In this document: in pieces, positions 1-5,562 of the stretch
Layout: every line of letters begins with the position of its first letter
How positions within the stretch are numbered: the stretch's first letter is position 1
The notes under the pieces: generated by a model
Database searches by the model: none
Told to the model about the DNA's origin: nothing
The model's input: only the letters and a program-made list of their open reading frames with translations
Made by a program: the position numbers and the translations under genes
Source: Bacteroidales bacterium
Lineage (GTDB): Bacteria; Bacteroidota; Bacteroidia; Bacteroidales; Tenuifilaceae
DNA: 6,092 nt
NCBI GenBank assembly: GCA_008933525.1
Contig: WBUV01000212.1
Location: 1-6,092, forward strand
Direction of reading: 5' to 3'

Positions 1-3
1 TAA

Positions 4-1509
4 TTATTCCAAACTATCGTCGGCCCAATCCTGAGCGCGTTTAACAGCCTTTCTCCATCCTTTATAGAGTTTAGAGCGAAGTTCAAACGACATATGCGGA
101 CGGTAAACTTTTTTACCTGGAATTTCTGCCTTAATATCATCCCAAGTATAAAAACTAACACCCAAACCTGCCATTAATGCTGCGCCTAATGCAGTAGCCT
201 CAGTCGATGTTGGACATTCAACAGGAACATTCAGTATATCGGCCTGAAACTGCATAATAAAATTGTTTGCCGATGCGCCACCATCGGCCTTAAGACTCTT
301 TAGTGCTATTCCCGAATTATCCTCCATCAAGCCAACAATATCGCGAGTTTGGTATGCAAGCGATTCTAAAGTGGCGCGAACCAAATGCTTATCGGTTATC
401 CCTTGCGATATACCAACAATTGCTCCACGAGCATACATATCCCAATAAGGTGCGCCCAAGCCTGTAAATGCTGGAACAACGTAAACCCCATGACTACTTG
501 TAACTGAAGTAACTATACTTTCTGTTTCCGAAGCTGTTTTGATAATCTTTAAACCATCGCGCAGCCATTTAATTGCTGCCCCTGCAATGAAAACACTCCC
601 TTCGAGTGCGTAAGTTACTTCGTCGCCAACTTGCCAAGCAACAGTAGAAAGCAAGCCGGAGTTGGTGCTTACAATTTTATTGCCTGTATTCATCAGCATA
701 AAACAACCTGTGCCGTATGTATTCTTCAATTCGCCCGGCTCTAAGCAACGCTGCCCAAACAATGCCGCTTGTTGGTCGCCAAGAATTCCGGCTATTGGAA
801 TTGATTTATTGCTTATAATTCCAGGCTCAGTGTAACCAAAAACTCCTGACGAGGCTTTTACTTCAGGTAATATCGCTTTGGGAATGCCAAAATATCGAAG
901 AATTTCTTCGTCCCAACTCATCGTGGCAATATTGAAAAGCATTGTTCGCGATGCGTTGGAAACATCGGTAGCGTGAATTTTTCCGCCAGTTAGTTTCCAA
1001 AGTAACCAAGTATCGATTGTTCCAAAGGCTAATCTACCTTTAAGCGCGAGATTCATTGCACCCGGGACATTCTTTAGTATCCAATTAAGCTTTGTGGCCG
1101 AAAAGTATGAGTCAATAACTAAGCCAGTACTTTTCATGACATAAACGGCAAAATCGCTTGCTTTCAATTTTTCGCAAATATCGGCGGTGCGTCTATCTTG
1201 CCAAACTATTGCATTGTGAACTGGTCTGCCGGTTTCTCTATCCCAAACTACGGTTGTTTCGCGCTGATTTGTAATGCCAATTGAAGCTATACTCTCAGGT
1301 CTAATCTTTAGCCTTGCAAGAAGTTGATTAGCCACTTTTAGTTGTGTTTCCCAAATTTCCTCAGGATTATGCTCCACCCAGCCATCGGCAGGGTAATGTT
1401 GAGTAAATTCCATCTGCTCAATTCCAAGCGGTTGTTGGAATCTGTCAAACAGAACAGCCCTAGAACTTGATGTTCCCTGGTCGAGCGATAGGATGTACTC
1501 TGCACTCAT
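4..1509 (-). CDS. glpK: Glycerol kinase (FGGY family)
   Basis: Cytoplasmic ATP-dependent kinase that converts glycerol to sn-glycerol 3-phosphate, for glycerol catabolism and phospholipid synthesis. The 501-residue protein is full length for the family. The FGGY N-domain (about 1-255) opens with the phosphate-binding DQGT at 10-13, and the C-domain (about 260-450) holds the second FGGY signature near 362-382. Residues matching the E. coli glycerol site sit at the same numbers: R83, E84, W103, Y135, D245 and F270. The ATP-site GGASAN motif gives G411 and N415. The loop at 229-239 has neither the GGKGGTR fructose-1,6-bisphosphate loop of E. coli GlpK nor the phosphorylatable His of Firmicute enzymes, so both classical controls are probably absent (inference). 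ATG start at 1507-1509, TAA stop at 4-6. No glpF or glpD is visible alongside. The yebC terminator ends 11 nt upstream, and I found no convincing separate promoter. Confidence 0.97.
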   Translation of the reverse strand: MSAEYILSLDQGTSSSRAVLFDRFQQPLGIEQMEFTQHYPADGWVEHNPEEIWETQLKVANQLLARLKIRPESIASIGITNQRETTVVWDRETGRPVHNAIVWQDRRTADICEKLKASDFAVYVMKSTGLVIDSYFSATKLNWILKNVPGAMNLALKGRLAFGTIDTWLLWKLTGGKIHATDVSNASRTMLFNIATMSWDEEILRYFGIPKAILPEVKASSGVFGYTEPGIISNKSIPIAGILGDQQAALFGQRCLEPGELKNTYGTGCFMLMNTGNKIVSTNSGLLSTVAWQVGDEVTYALEGSVFIAGAAIKWLRDGLKIIKTASETESIVTSVTSSHGVYVVPAFTGLGAPYWDMYARGAIVGISQGITDKHLVRATLESLAYQTRDIVGLMEDNSGIALKSLKADGGASANNFIMQFQADILNVPVECPTSTEATALGAALMAGLGVSFYTWDDIKAEIPGKKVYRPHMSFELRSKLYKGWRKAVKRAQDWADDSLE

Positions 1510-1520
1510 AGGCTTGGGTT

Positions 1521-1554
1521 AAAAAATGGCCACTGAAATTTTTATCAATGGCCA
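1521..1554 (-). terminator. Rho-independent terminator after yebC
   Basis: Read on the minus strand, TGGCCATTGA and TCAGTGGCCA form a 10-bp stem with one G-T wobble around an 8-nt loop (plus-strand arms 1527-1536 and 1545-1554). Six T residues follow (1521-1526). It lies about 50 nt past the yebC stop codon and just before the glpK start. It should end yebC transcripts, or act as a leaky attenuator ahead of glpK. Confidence 0.75.
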
Positions 1555-1603
1555 ATATAGTGAAAAGTTAAATGGTTATGCAAACATCTTCTCTTAACAA
1601 ATA

Positions 1604-2350
1604 CTAATCGTTCTCCATGGCGGCCATAACCTCATCGGTAATCTCTAGGTTGTGGTACACACTCTGCACATCATCGTTATCCTCAATGTCATCAACAATT
1701 CTAAGAAGTTTAAGGGCTGTTGATGTATCGGTGGTTTTGTAATCGTTAGGGATACGTTGTAAACTTGCATTCTCCACCTCAACTTTAAGTTCCTCCAACT
1801 TCTTGTTCATTCTGCCAAAATCCTCCAAAGCTGTGGTTACAATATAACTTTCGCCGTTATCTTCAATATTTTGAGCGCCAGAATCTATCAAATCTAGTTC
1901 AACATCATCAAGATTTATCTTTTCCTTTTTAATGGTAAAAATACCCTTACGCTCAAAGATAAATGCTAACGAGCCATTAGTACCAAGACTTCCACCTTTT
2001 TTAGTTAGAATAGTTCTGACAGCGCTAACGGTACGGTTATTATTATCGGTTAAACACTCAATAAACAGAGCAACACCGCCAGGGCCATATCCTTCAAAGG
2101 TCAATTCCATTAGGTTGTCGGGGTCTTTTTCTGCCTTCGCAATTGCCCTTTGAATATTGTCCTTGGGCATATTTACTCCCTTGGCGTTATTTATAGCCAT
2201 ACGTAAGCGAGGGTTACCATCGGGGTCGCCACCGCCTTCTTTAACTGCAACAGTTATCTCTTTAATAATTCTTGAAAATGCCTGAGAACGCTTTGCATCC
2301 AACGCCCCTTTCTTTCTTTTAATTGTTGACCATTTATTATGCCCTGACAT
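1604..2350 (-). CDS. yebC: YebC/TACO1 family translation factor (formerly annotated as transcriptional regulator)
   Basis: Cytoplasmic protein of the YebC/PmpR/TACO1 family. Older annotations call it a DNA-binding transcriptional regulator. Later work on the family, including mitochondrial TACO1, ties it to translation, helping ribosomes through difficult stretches such as consecutive prolines. The 248-residue length is typical. The N-terminus has the family hallmark MSGHNKWSTIKRKKG (1-15) followed by the basic LDAKRSQAFSRI stretch. The middle has EGYGPGGVALF (86-96) and TDNNNRT (101-107). The acidic C-terminal tail includes DDVQSVYHN (226-234), another family feature. ATG start at 2348-2350, since the conserved MSGH starts there. 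TAG stop at 1604-1606. It is divergent from miaB, has its own promoter at 2384-2414, and is followed by a terminator. The family name is certain; the exact function in this organism is inferred. Confidence 0.96.
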   Translation of the reverse strand: MSGHNKWSTIKRKKGALDAKRSQAFSRIIKEITVAVKEGGGDPDGNPRLRMAINNAKGVNMPKDNIQRAIAKAEKDPDNLMELTFEGYGPGGVALFIECLTDNNNRTVSAVRTILTKKGGSLGTNGSLAFIFERKGIFTIKKEKINLDDVELDLIDSGAQNIEDNGESYIVTTALEDFGRMNKKLEELKVEVENASLQRIPNDYKTTDTSTALKLLRIVDDIEDNDDVQSVYHNLEITDEVMAAMEND

Positions 2351-2383
2351 ATGAATTATTTTATGTTTTCAGATTTGTAAATG

Positions 2384-2414
2384 CAAAGGTAACTTGTAGA
2401 TAATTCCAAACAAA
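2384..2414 (-). promoter_or_regulatory. Bacteroidota-type promoter of yebC
   Basis: On the minus strand the sequence reads TTTG (plus 2411-2414), 19 nt, then TACCTTTG (plus 2384-2391). This fits the Bacteroidota consensus of a -33 TTTG and a -7 TAnnTTTG in both sequence and spacing. Transcription would start near 2377-2379, leaving a 5' leader of about 27-30 nt before the yebC ATG. A second TTTG at 2407-2410 is spaced too close (15 nt). Confidence 0.7.
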
Positions 2415-2473
2415 AAAACTGTTTATTATTTTACACTATCGTCCAGTAAGATTTTCGTTCTTCTATGAAGCAA

Positions 2474-2495
2474 ATATTTCGCTACCCTGTAGCTT
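2474..2495 (+). repeat. Hairpin repeat unit A
   Basis: Flank ATATTTC, stem GCTAC/GTAGC (2481-2485 and 2489-2493), loop CCT, tail TT. It is the outer left unit, with perfect 5-bp pairing. Confidence 0.75.
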
Positions 2496-2526
2496 AATAA
2501 ATAAGATAGAAATCGCTTGTCTATAA

Positions 2527-2548
2527 ATATTTTGCCGCTATGCGGCTA
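2527..2548 (+). repeat. Hairpin repeat unit B
   Basis: Flank ATATTTT, stem GCCGC/GCGGC (2534-2538 and 2542-2546), loop TAT. Compared with unit A, the third and fourth stem pairs are T-A to C-G and A-T to G-C, so both differences are compensated. Confidence 0.75.
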
Positions 2549-2553
2549 TGAAT

Positions 2554-2575
2554 TAGCAGCAGAGTTGCGTTATAC
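2554..2575 (-). repeat. Hairpin repeat unit D (inverted, degenerate)
   Basis: On the minus strand the stem arms are GCAAC and GCTGC with loop TCT (plus arms 2556-2560 and 2564-2568). One pair is imperfect: A-C on this strand, G-T wobble on the plus strand. The flank GTATAAC is the most diverged of the four. The 7-nt gap to unit B makes B/D the inner pair of the array. Confidence 0.55.
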
Positions 2576-2604
2576 TTGTAGCAAATGTAGAAATGTTCAA
2601 AAGC

Positions 2605-2626
2605 AAGCTCCAGAGGAGCGAAATAT
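2605..2626 (-). repeat. Hairpin repeat unit C (inverted)
   Basis: On the minus strand: flank ATATTTC, stem GCTCC/GGAGC, loop TCT, tail TT (plus arms 2607-2611 and 2615-2619). It forms a 10-nt exact outer inverted repeat with unit A (ATATTTCGCT at 2474-2483 and its complement at 2617-2626). Confidence 0.75.
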
Positions 2627-2783
2627 CAAATTAAGCAGGTGAAATAATGTCTTAACGGTTTAAAAAATACAGGACAACATCAGTTATTTCGATAAATTCT
2701 TACAACTTTAATGTTTCTTGATTCTAGGAATAGTATTTAAGCTGACATTCATCAATATTACAAGCCATTTAAAATCATTTTCC

Positions 2784-2791
2784 TATTTTTG
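2784..2791 (+). promoter_or_regulatory. Probable -7 promoter box of miaB (TATTTTTG)
   Basis: TATTTTTG matches TAnnTTTG exactly and ends 15 nt before the miaB ATG. A start of transcription a few bases downstream would leave a leader of only about 10 nt. No clear TTTG is found 19-21 nt upstream, so the call rests on one box and its position. Confidence 0.5.
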
Positions 2792-2806
2792 TAAAAAATT
2801 ATTTCG

Positions 2807-4207
2807 ATGGATTTTAATGCAGAAGACGCAAATATTTTCGAGGACTTTTCGCCCGTAAACAGCAATGACCTCCAAAAAGTTTACATTGAAACCTACGGTT
2901 GCCAGATGAATGTAAACGACAGCGAGGTTGTTGCATCGATTCTTACAGCCAACGGGTATGCTATTACAAGCAACATTAACGAAACCGATGTAATTCTAAT
3001 CAACACCTGCTCAATTAGAGAAAATGCCGAAACCAGAGTTTTCGGACGATTGGACGTTTTCTCACAAATCAAAAAGAGCAAACCATCACTTCTTGTTGGC
3101 GTTATTGGCTGTATGGCCGAAAGGTTGAAGGAACAACTCCTGGAGGAGAAAAAAGTAGTTGATATTGTTGTTGGCCCCGATGCTTACCGCGAACTTCCCG
3201 TTCTTATCCGTGCCGCCGAAGATGGCCAAAAAGGAATCAACGTGCTCCTTTCGCGCGAAGAAACATATGCTGATATTAGTCCTGTAAGATTAGATAAAAA
3301 TGGAGTTTCGGCATTTGTATCGATTATGCGTGGGTGCAATAACATGTGTACATACTGTGTTGTTCCTTATACCCGTGGTGTTGAGCGCAGCCGCGACCCT
3401 CAAACCATAGTTAAAGAGGTAAAAGAACTAGTTGATGCAGGTTACCGCGAAGTTACATTACTTGGACAGAATGTAAACTCCTTTAAGTGGCAAGAAACTC
3501 GAGGATTGATAAAAGAAAACATAAGTTTTGCCGATTTACTTGAGATGGTTGCTTTGGTTGACCCCCGACTTAGAGTTCGCTTCTCCACATCACACCCAAA
3601 AGACCTTTCCGACGATGTACTGCATACAATGGCTATGTACGAAAACATCTGTAACCACATACACCTGCCTGTTCAATCGGGCTCAAGCAGAATGCTTAAA
3701 CTGATGAACCGCAAGTACACCCGCGAAGATTACCTAGGAAGAATTGCCGCAATCCGCGAGATTATTCCCGATTGCTCAATATCTACCGACATTATTGCAG
3801 GCTTTTGCACCGAAACCGAGCTCGACCACGACCAAACCATAAGCTTGATGCAGGAGGTTAGTTACGATTTTGCGTATATGTTTAAGTACTCGGAACGACC
3901 CAACACCAAAGCTGCAAACAAATACGAGGACGATGTTCCAGAAGATGTTAAAACCCGCCGTTTAACTGAAATCATTGAGCTACAAGGAAAGCTATCCGAA
4001 ATTAGCAAGCGTAAGGATATTGGTAAGAGTTTCGAAGTATTGATTGAAGGCGAGTCCAAAAAATCAAAGGAGCATTTTTATGGCCGAACAACGCACAATA
4101 AAGTAGTGGTTTTCCCAAGGGAGAATTACAAGGTCGGCGATTTTGTGTTTGTTCAAGTGCTGGATTGCACACCCGCAACTCTGATTGGGAATATTGTTAA
4201 GGAGTAG
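2807..4207 (+). CDS. miaB: tRNA-2-methylthio-N6-dimethylallyladenosine synthase (MiaB)
   Basis: Cytoplasmic radical-SAM methylthiotransferase that converts i6A37 to ms2i6A37 in tRNAs reading UNN codons, after MiaA adds the isopentenyl group. The 466 residues show the standard three domains. The N-terminal methylthiotransferase domain (about 24-140) has the auxiliary-cluster cysteines C32 (ETYGCQMN), C68 (NTCS) and C102 (IGCMAE). The radical SAM domain has the CxxxCxxC triad C177, C181, C184 in [17 protein letters not shown], the MiaB-type signature. A TRAM RNA-binding domain occupies about 402-465. All catalytic cysteines are present. The first ATG is used; about 23 residues precede the conserved core. 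It is monocistronic by appearance: divergent from yebC, convergent with rsmB, TAG stop at 4205-4207. The GFPGETE segment common in the family reads GFCTETE here (332-338). Confidence 0.96.
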   Translation: MDFNAEDANIFEDFSPVNSNDLQKVYIETYGCQMNVNDSEVVASILTANGYAITSNINETDVILINTCSIRENAETRVFGRLDVFSQIKKSKPSLLVGVIGCMAERLKEQLLEEKKVVDIVVGPDAYRELPVLIRAAEDGQKGINVLLSREETYADISPVRLDKNGVSAFVSIMRGCNNMCTYCVVPYTRGVERSRDPQTIVKEVKELVDAGYREVTLLGQNVNSFKWQETRGLIKENISFADLLEMVALVDPRLRVRFSTSHPKDLSDDVLHTMAMYENICNHIHLPVQSGSSRMLKLMNRKYTREDYLGRIAAIREIIPDCSISTDIIAGFCTETELDHDQTISLMQEVSYDFAYMFKYSERPNTKAANKYEDDVPEDVKTRRLTEIIELQGKLSEISKRKDIGKSFEVLIEGESKKSKEHFYGRTTHNKVVVFPRENYKVGDFVFVQVLDCTPATLIGNIVKE

Positions 4208-4229
4208 TTTTTGTATAAAGATAACATCT

Positions 4230-4254
4230 AAGGGTTGCTTTTGGCAACCCTTTA
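4230..4254 (+). terminator. Hairpin terminator between convergent miaB and rsmB
   Basis: AAGGGTTGC (4230-4238) and GCAACCCTT (4244-4252) form a perfect 9-bp stem with a 5-nt TTTTG loop, 22 nt past the miaB stop. The tail on the plus strand is only weakly T-rich (TAACCTTATTC). The minus-strand tail has no T-tract, so it most likely serves miaB. Confidence 0.6.
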
Positions 4255-4281
4255 ACCTTATTCAACAATATTTTAAAATAA

Positions 4282-5478
4282 CTAAAACTCCCTCCGAATC
4301 CTAGCCATATAGAACCCGTCGAAACCGCTTTGGGCTGTCGATATTTTTTGTTCCTCCTCTAGCACAAACTGGCCATTATACTTTTCGATAAATCGTTTAA
4401 CCTGAAGTTCATTTTCCGATGGAAGAATGCTACATGTTGCGTAAACCATTTTACCTTTGGGCTTAACCATAATCCAGTAGCGATTCAGAATATCCTCCTG
4501 AATTCGACGTAACTCATCAATTCGTTCAGCGGTTAATTTCCACTTAGAATCTGGATTTCGACGCAAAACGCCCAAACCAGAACAAGGAACGTCAAGCAGG
4601 AGCCTATCTGCGCTATCTTTTAATCGTTTTATTGTTTTGCTAGACTCAATTACCTTTGCTTCCACAATCGATGCGCCAGCACGTCGTGCTCTGTGTCTTA
4701 ACTCGGTTAACTTCCACTCGGCTGTGTCCATTGCAATAATTCGCCCCTTATTGGCCATAATACTTGCCAAATGCAAAGTTTTACCACCGTTGCCAGCACA
4801 GGCATCAATTACACGCATTCCAGGAGTAACATCTAAAAATGGAGCAACCATCTGCGATGAATGATCCTGTTGCTCAAACATTCCCAACGTAAACGCCTCC
4901 GACCTGTATATATTAGTTCGCTCAATAATACGAATTGCATCGGGCAAATCCATTGGTTCAGCATTAAACTTTTCGCGTTTAAACCAATTTAAAAGCTCAT
5001 CGCGATTGCTTTTAAGTTTATTTACCCTAAGAATAATTTCGGGTGCTTTGTTTAACGCTTGTATTTCTAAACCCCAACTTTCTCCAAGTTCTTTGCTTCC
5101 TAACTCCTGCAACCAATCAGGGATTGATTCTTTTATAGCATTAGTAGTGTTTAAATTGTTGTAAGCAGCTTTAATCTTTTTCTGTAAACCCGAAGTTATA
5201 ATTCCATGTGCAACGCTGCTATCGTAATTCAATGCTATATAGTTAATTACAGCGCTATGGTACTCACTACCATAATTAATTTCGCTGGCAAATTTAAGTT
5301 CGTTTAATAGTCGCCACCACCTAATTACTTCGGCTAACGTTTCAGCAAAGAAACCTTTTTCCTCCTTACTCCAGCCCTTATTCTGCTTAAGCCAAAACGA
5401 TGTAACTTGGTCTAAAGAGCGTTCTTCCTTAATAACTTCTCGAACACCCGTGGCAATTACATCAACTACTCTAATCAT
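4282..5478 (-). CDS. rsmB: RsmB-type 16S rRNA (cytosine-5) methyltransferase
   Basis: SAM-dependent RNA m5C methyltransferase of the RsmB/NOP2/NSUN family. RsmB methylates C967 of 16S rRNA in E. coli. From the ATG at 5476-5478 it is 398 residues. The helical N-terminal part (about 1-130) looks like the NusB-like RNA-binding domain of RsmB. It is followed by the family transition ALNKAPEIILRVN (141-153). The Rossmann catalytic domain has motif I DACAGNGGKT (225-234), motif IV DVPCSGLG with Cys299, and motif VI ATCS with catalytic Cys349. RRNPDSKW (306-313) resembles the RRxPDxKW of RsmB and supports that subfamily. The C-terminus ends in the typical GFDGFYMARIRR. An in-frame TTG at 5512-5514 would add 12 residues, but it lies upstream of the likely promoter, so the ATG is preferred. 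Motif I has GN where E. coli RsmB has AP. The RsmB assignment is fairly firm; the target base is inferred. Confidence 0.88.
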   Translation of the reverse strand: MIRVVDVIATGVREVIKEERSLDQVTSFWLKQNKGWSKEEKGFFAETLAEVIRWWRLLNELKFASEINYGSEYHSAVINYIALNYDSSVAHGIITSGLQKKIKAAYNNLNTTNAIKESIPDWLQELGSKELGESWGLEIQALNKAPEIILRVNKLKSNRDELLNWFKREKFNAEPMDLPDAIRIIERTNIYRSEAFTLGMFEQQDHSSQMVAPFLDVTPGMRVIDACAGNGGKTLHLASIMANKGRIIAMDTAEWKLTELRHRARRAGASIVEAKVIESSKTIKRLKDSADRLLLDVPCSGLGVLRRNPDSKWKLTAERIDELRRIQEDILNRYWIMVKPKGKMVYATCSILPSENELQVKRFIEKYNGQFVLEEEQKISTAQSGFDGFYMARIRREF

Positions 5479-5492
5479 AATTTCTCTTTTTG

Positions 5493-5500
5493 CAAAGCTA
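5493..5500 (-). promoter_or_regulatory. Probable -7 promoter box of rsmB (TAGCTTTG)
   Basis: On the minus strand TAGCTTTG matches TAnnTTTG exactly and ends 14 nt before the ATG at 5478. The -33 position falls in the T-tract of the upstream terminator (TTTT/TTTC in place of TTTG). Transcription would begin about 8-10 nt before the ATG, which also argues against the upstream TTG start. Confidence 0.45.
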
Positions 5501-5508
5501 CCATAAAT

Positions 5509-5544
5509 TAGCAAAAAAGAAAAAGGCCGCTTAAGCGGCCTTTT
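5509..5544 (-). terminator. Strong Rho-independent terminator of the AT-hook gene
   Basis: AAAAGGCCGC (5521-5530) and GCGGCCTTTT (5535-5544) with central TTAA make a perfect 24-bp palindrome. On the minus strand it is followed by an extended T-rich tail (TTTCTTTTTTG). It lies about 20 nt past the stop codon of the 5563-6092 gene. Confidence 0.88.
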
Positions 5545-5562
5545 GTCTGAGATGAATATAAT

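Larger units (their letters stand above)
2474..2626. repeat. Four-copy hairpin repeat array, two forward and two inverted
   Basis: Four 22-nt units share the plan ATATTTCGC-NN-C-NNT-G-NN-GCTT, where GCNNC and GNNGC form a 5-bp stem around a 3-nt loop. Units A (2474-2495) and B (2527-2548) read on the plus strand; D (2554-2575) and C (2605-2626) read on the minus strand. A and B are 53 nt apart and C and D 51 nt apart, so the array is a rough large palindrome centred near 2550. A and inverted C match at 19 of 22 positions. Two of the three differences are the two halves of one stem pair (A-T versus C-G); the third is in the loop. The layout resembles REP/BIME elements, but no transposase is nearby. 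I recall similar hairpins between genes of other Bacteroidota, which I could not verify. Confidence 0.75.
2351..2806. other. Divergent intergenic region between yebC and miaB
   Basis: This 456-nt stretch separates two divergent genes. It contains the yebC promoter (2384-2414), a four-hairpin repeat array (2474-2626) and the miaB promoter box (2784-2791). No open frame of credible length, tRNA or known riboswitch is visible. The stretch from 2627 to 2783 is AT-rich and I recognise nothing in it. The promoters lie at the two outer ends with the array between them, so the array is unlikely to be part of either 5' leader. Confidence 0.8.

Noticed and set aside
263..448. Plus-strand open frame of 61 codons antisense to glpK
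   Set aside because: It lies wholly inside a well-supported gene, has no recognisable protein features, and is a by-product of the opposite strand's codon use. The frames at 1932-2153, 2893-3081, 3442-3660, 3862-4059 and 4637-4864 were rejected for the same reason.
2582..2589. Exact TACATTTG promoter-like box on the minus strand inside the hairpin array
   Set aside because: There is no TTTG at 19-21 nt upstream and no gene start nearby. In AT-rich DNA an 8-mer with two free positions is easily found by chance.
2474..2626. Array of similar short palindromic units read as a possible CRISPR
   Set aside because: There are only four units, in mixed orientation, with unequal spacing (about 53, 27 and 51 nt) and diverged stems. 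There are no uniform spacers and no cas genes. A REP-like array fits better.
2627..2783. Possible small RNA or riboswitch upstream of miaB
   Set aside because: I found no conserved riboswitch motif or hairpin with a T-tract, and the miaB promoter box lies downstream of this stretch, so it is probably not part of the miaB leader.
5479..5514. TTG start adding 12 residues (LIYGSFAKREI) to RsmB
   Set aside because: The extension overlaps the probable TAGCTTTG promoter box and the end of the upstream terminator tail, and the ATG at 5478 begins the expected RsmB N-terminal helix.
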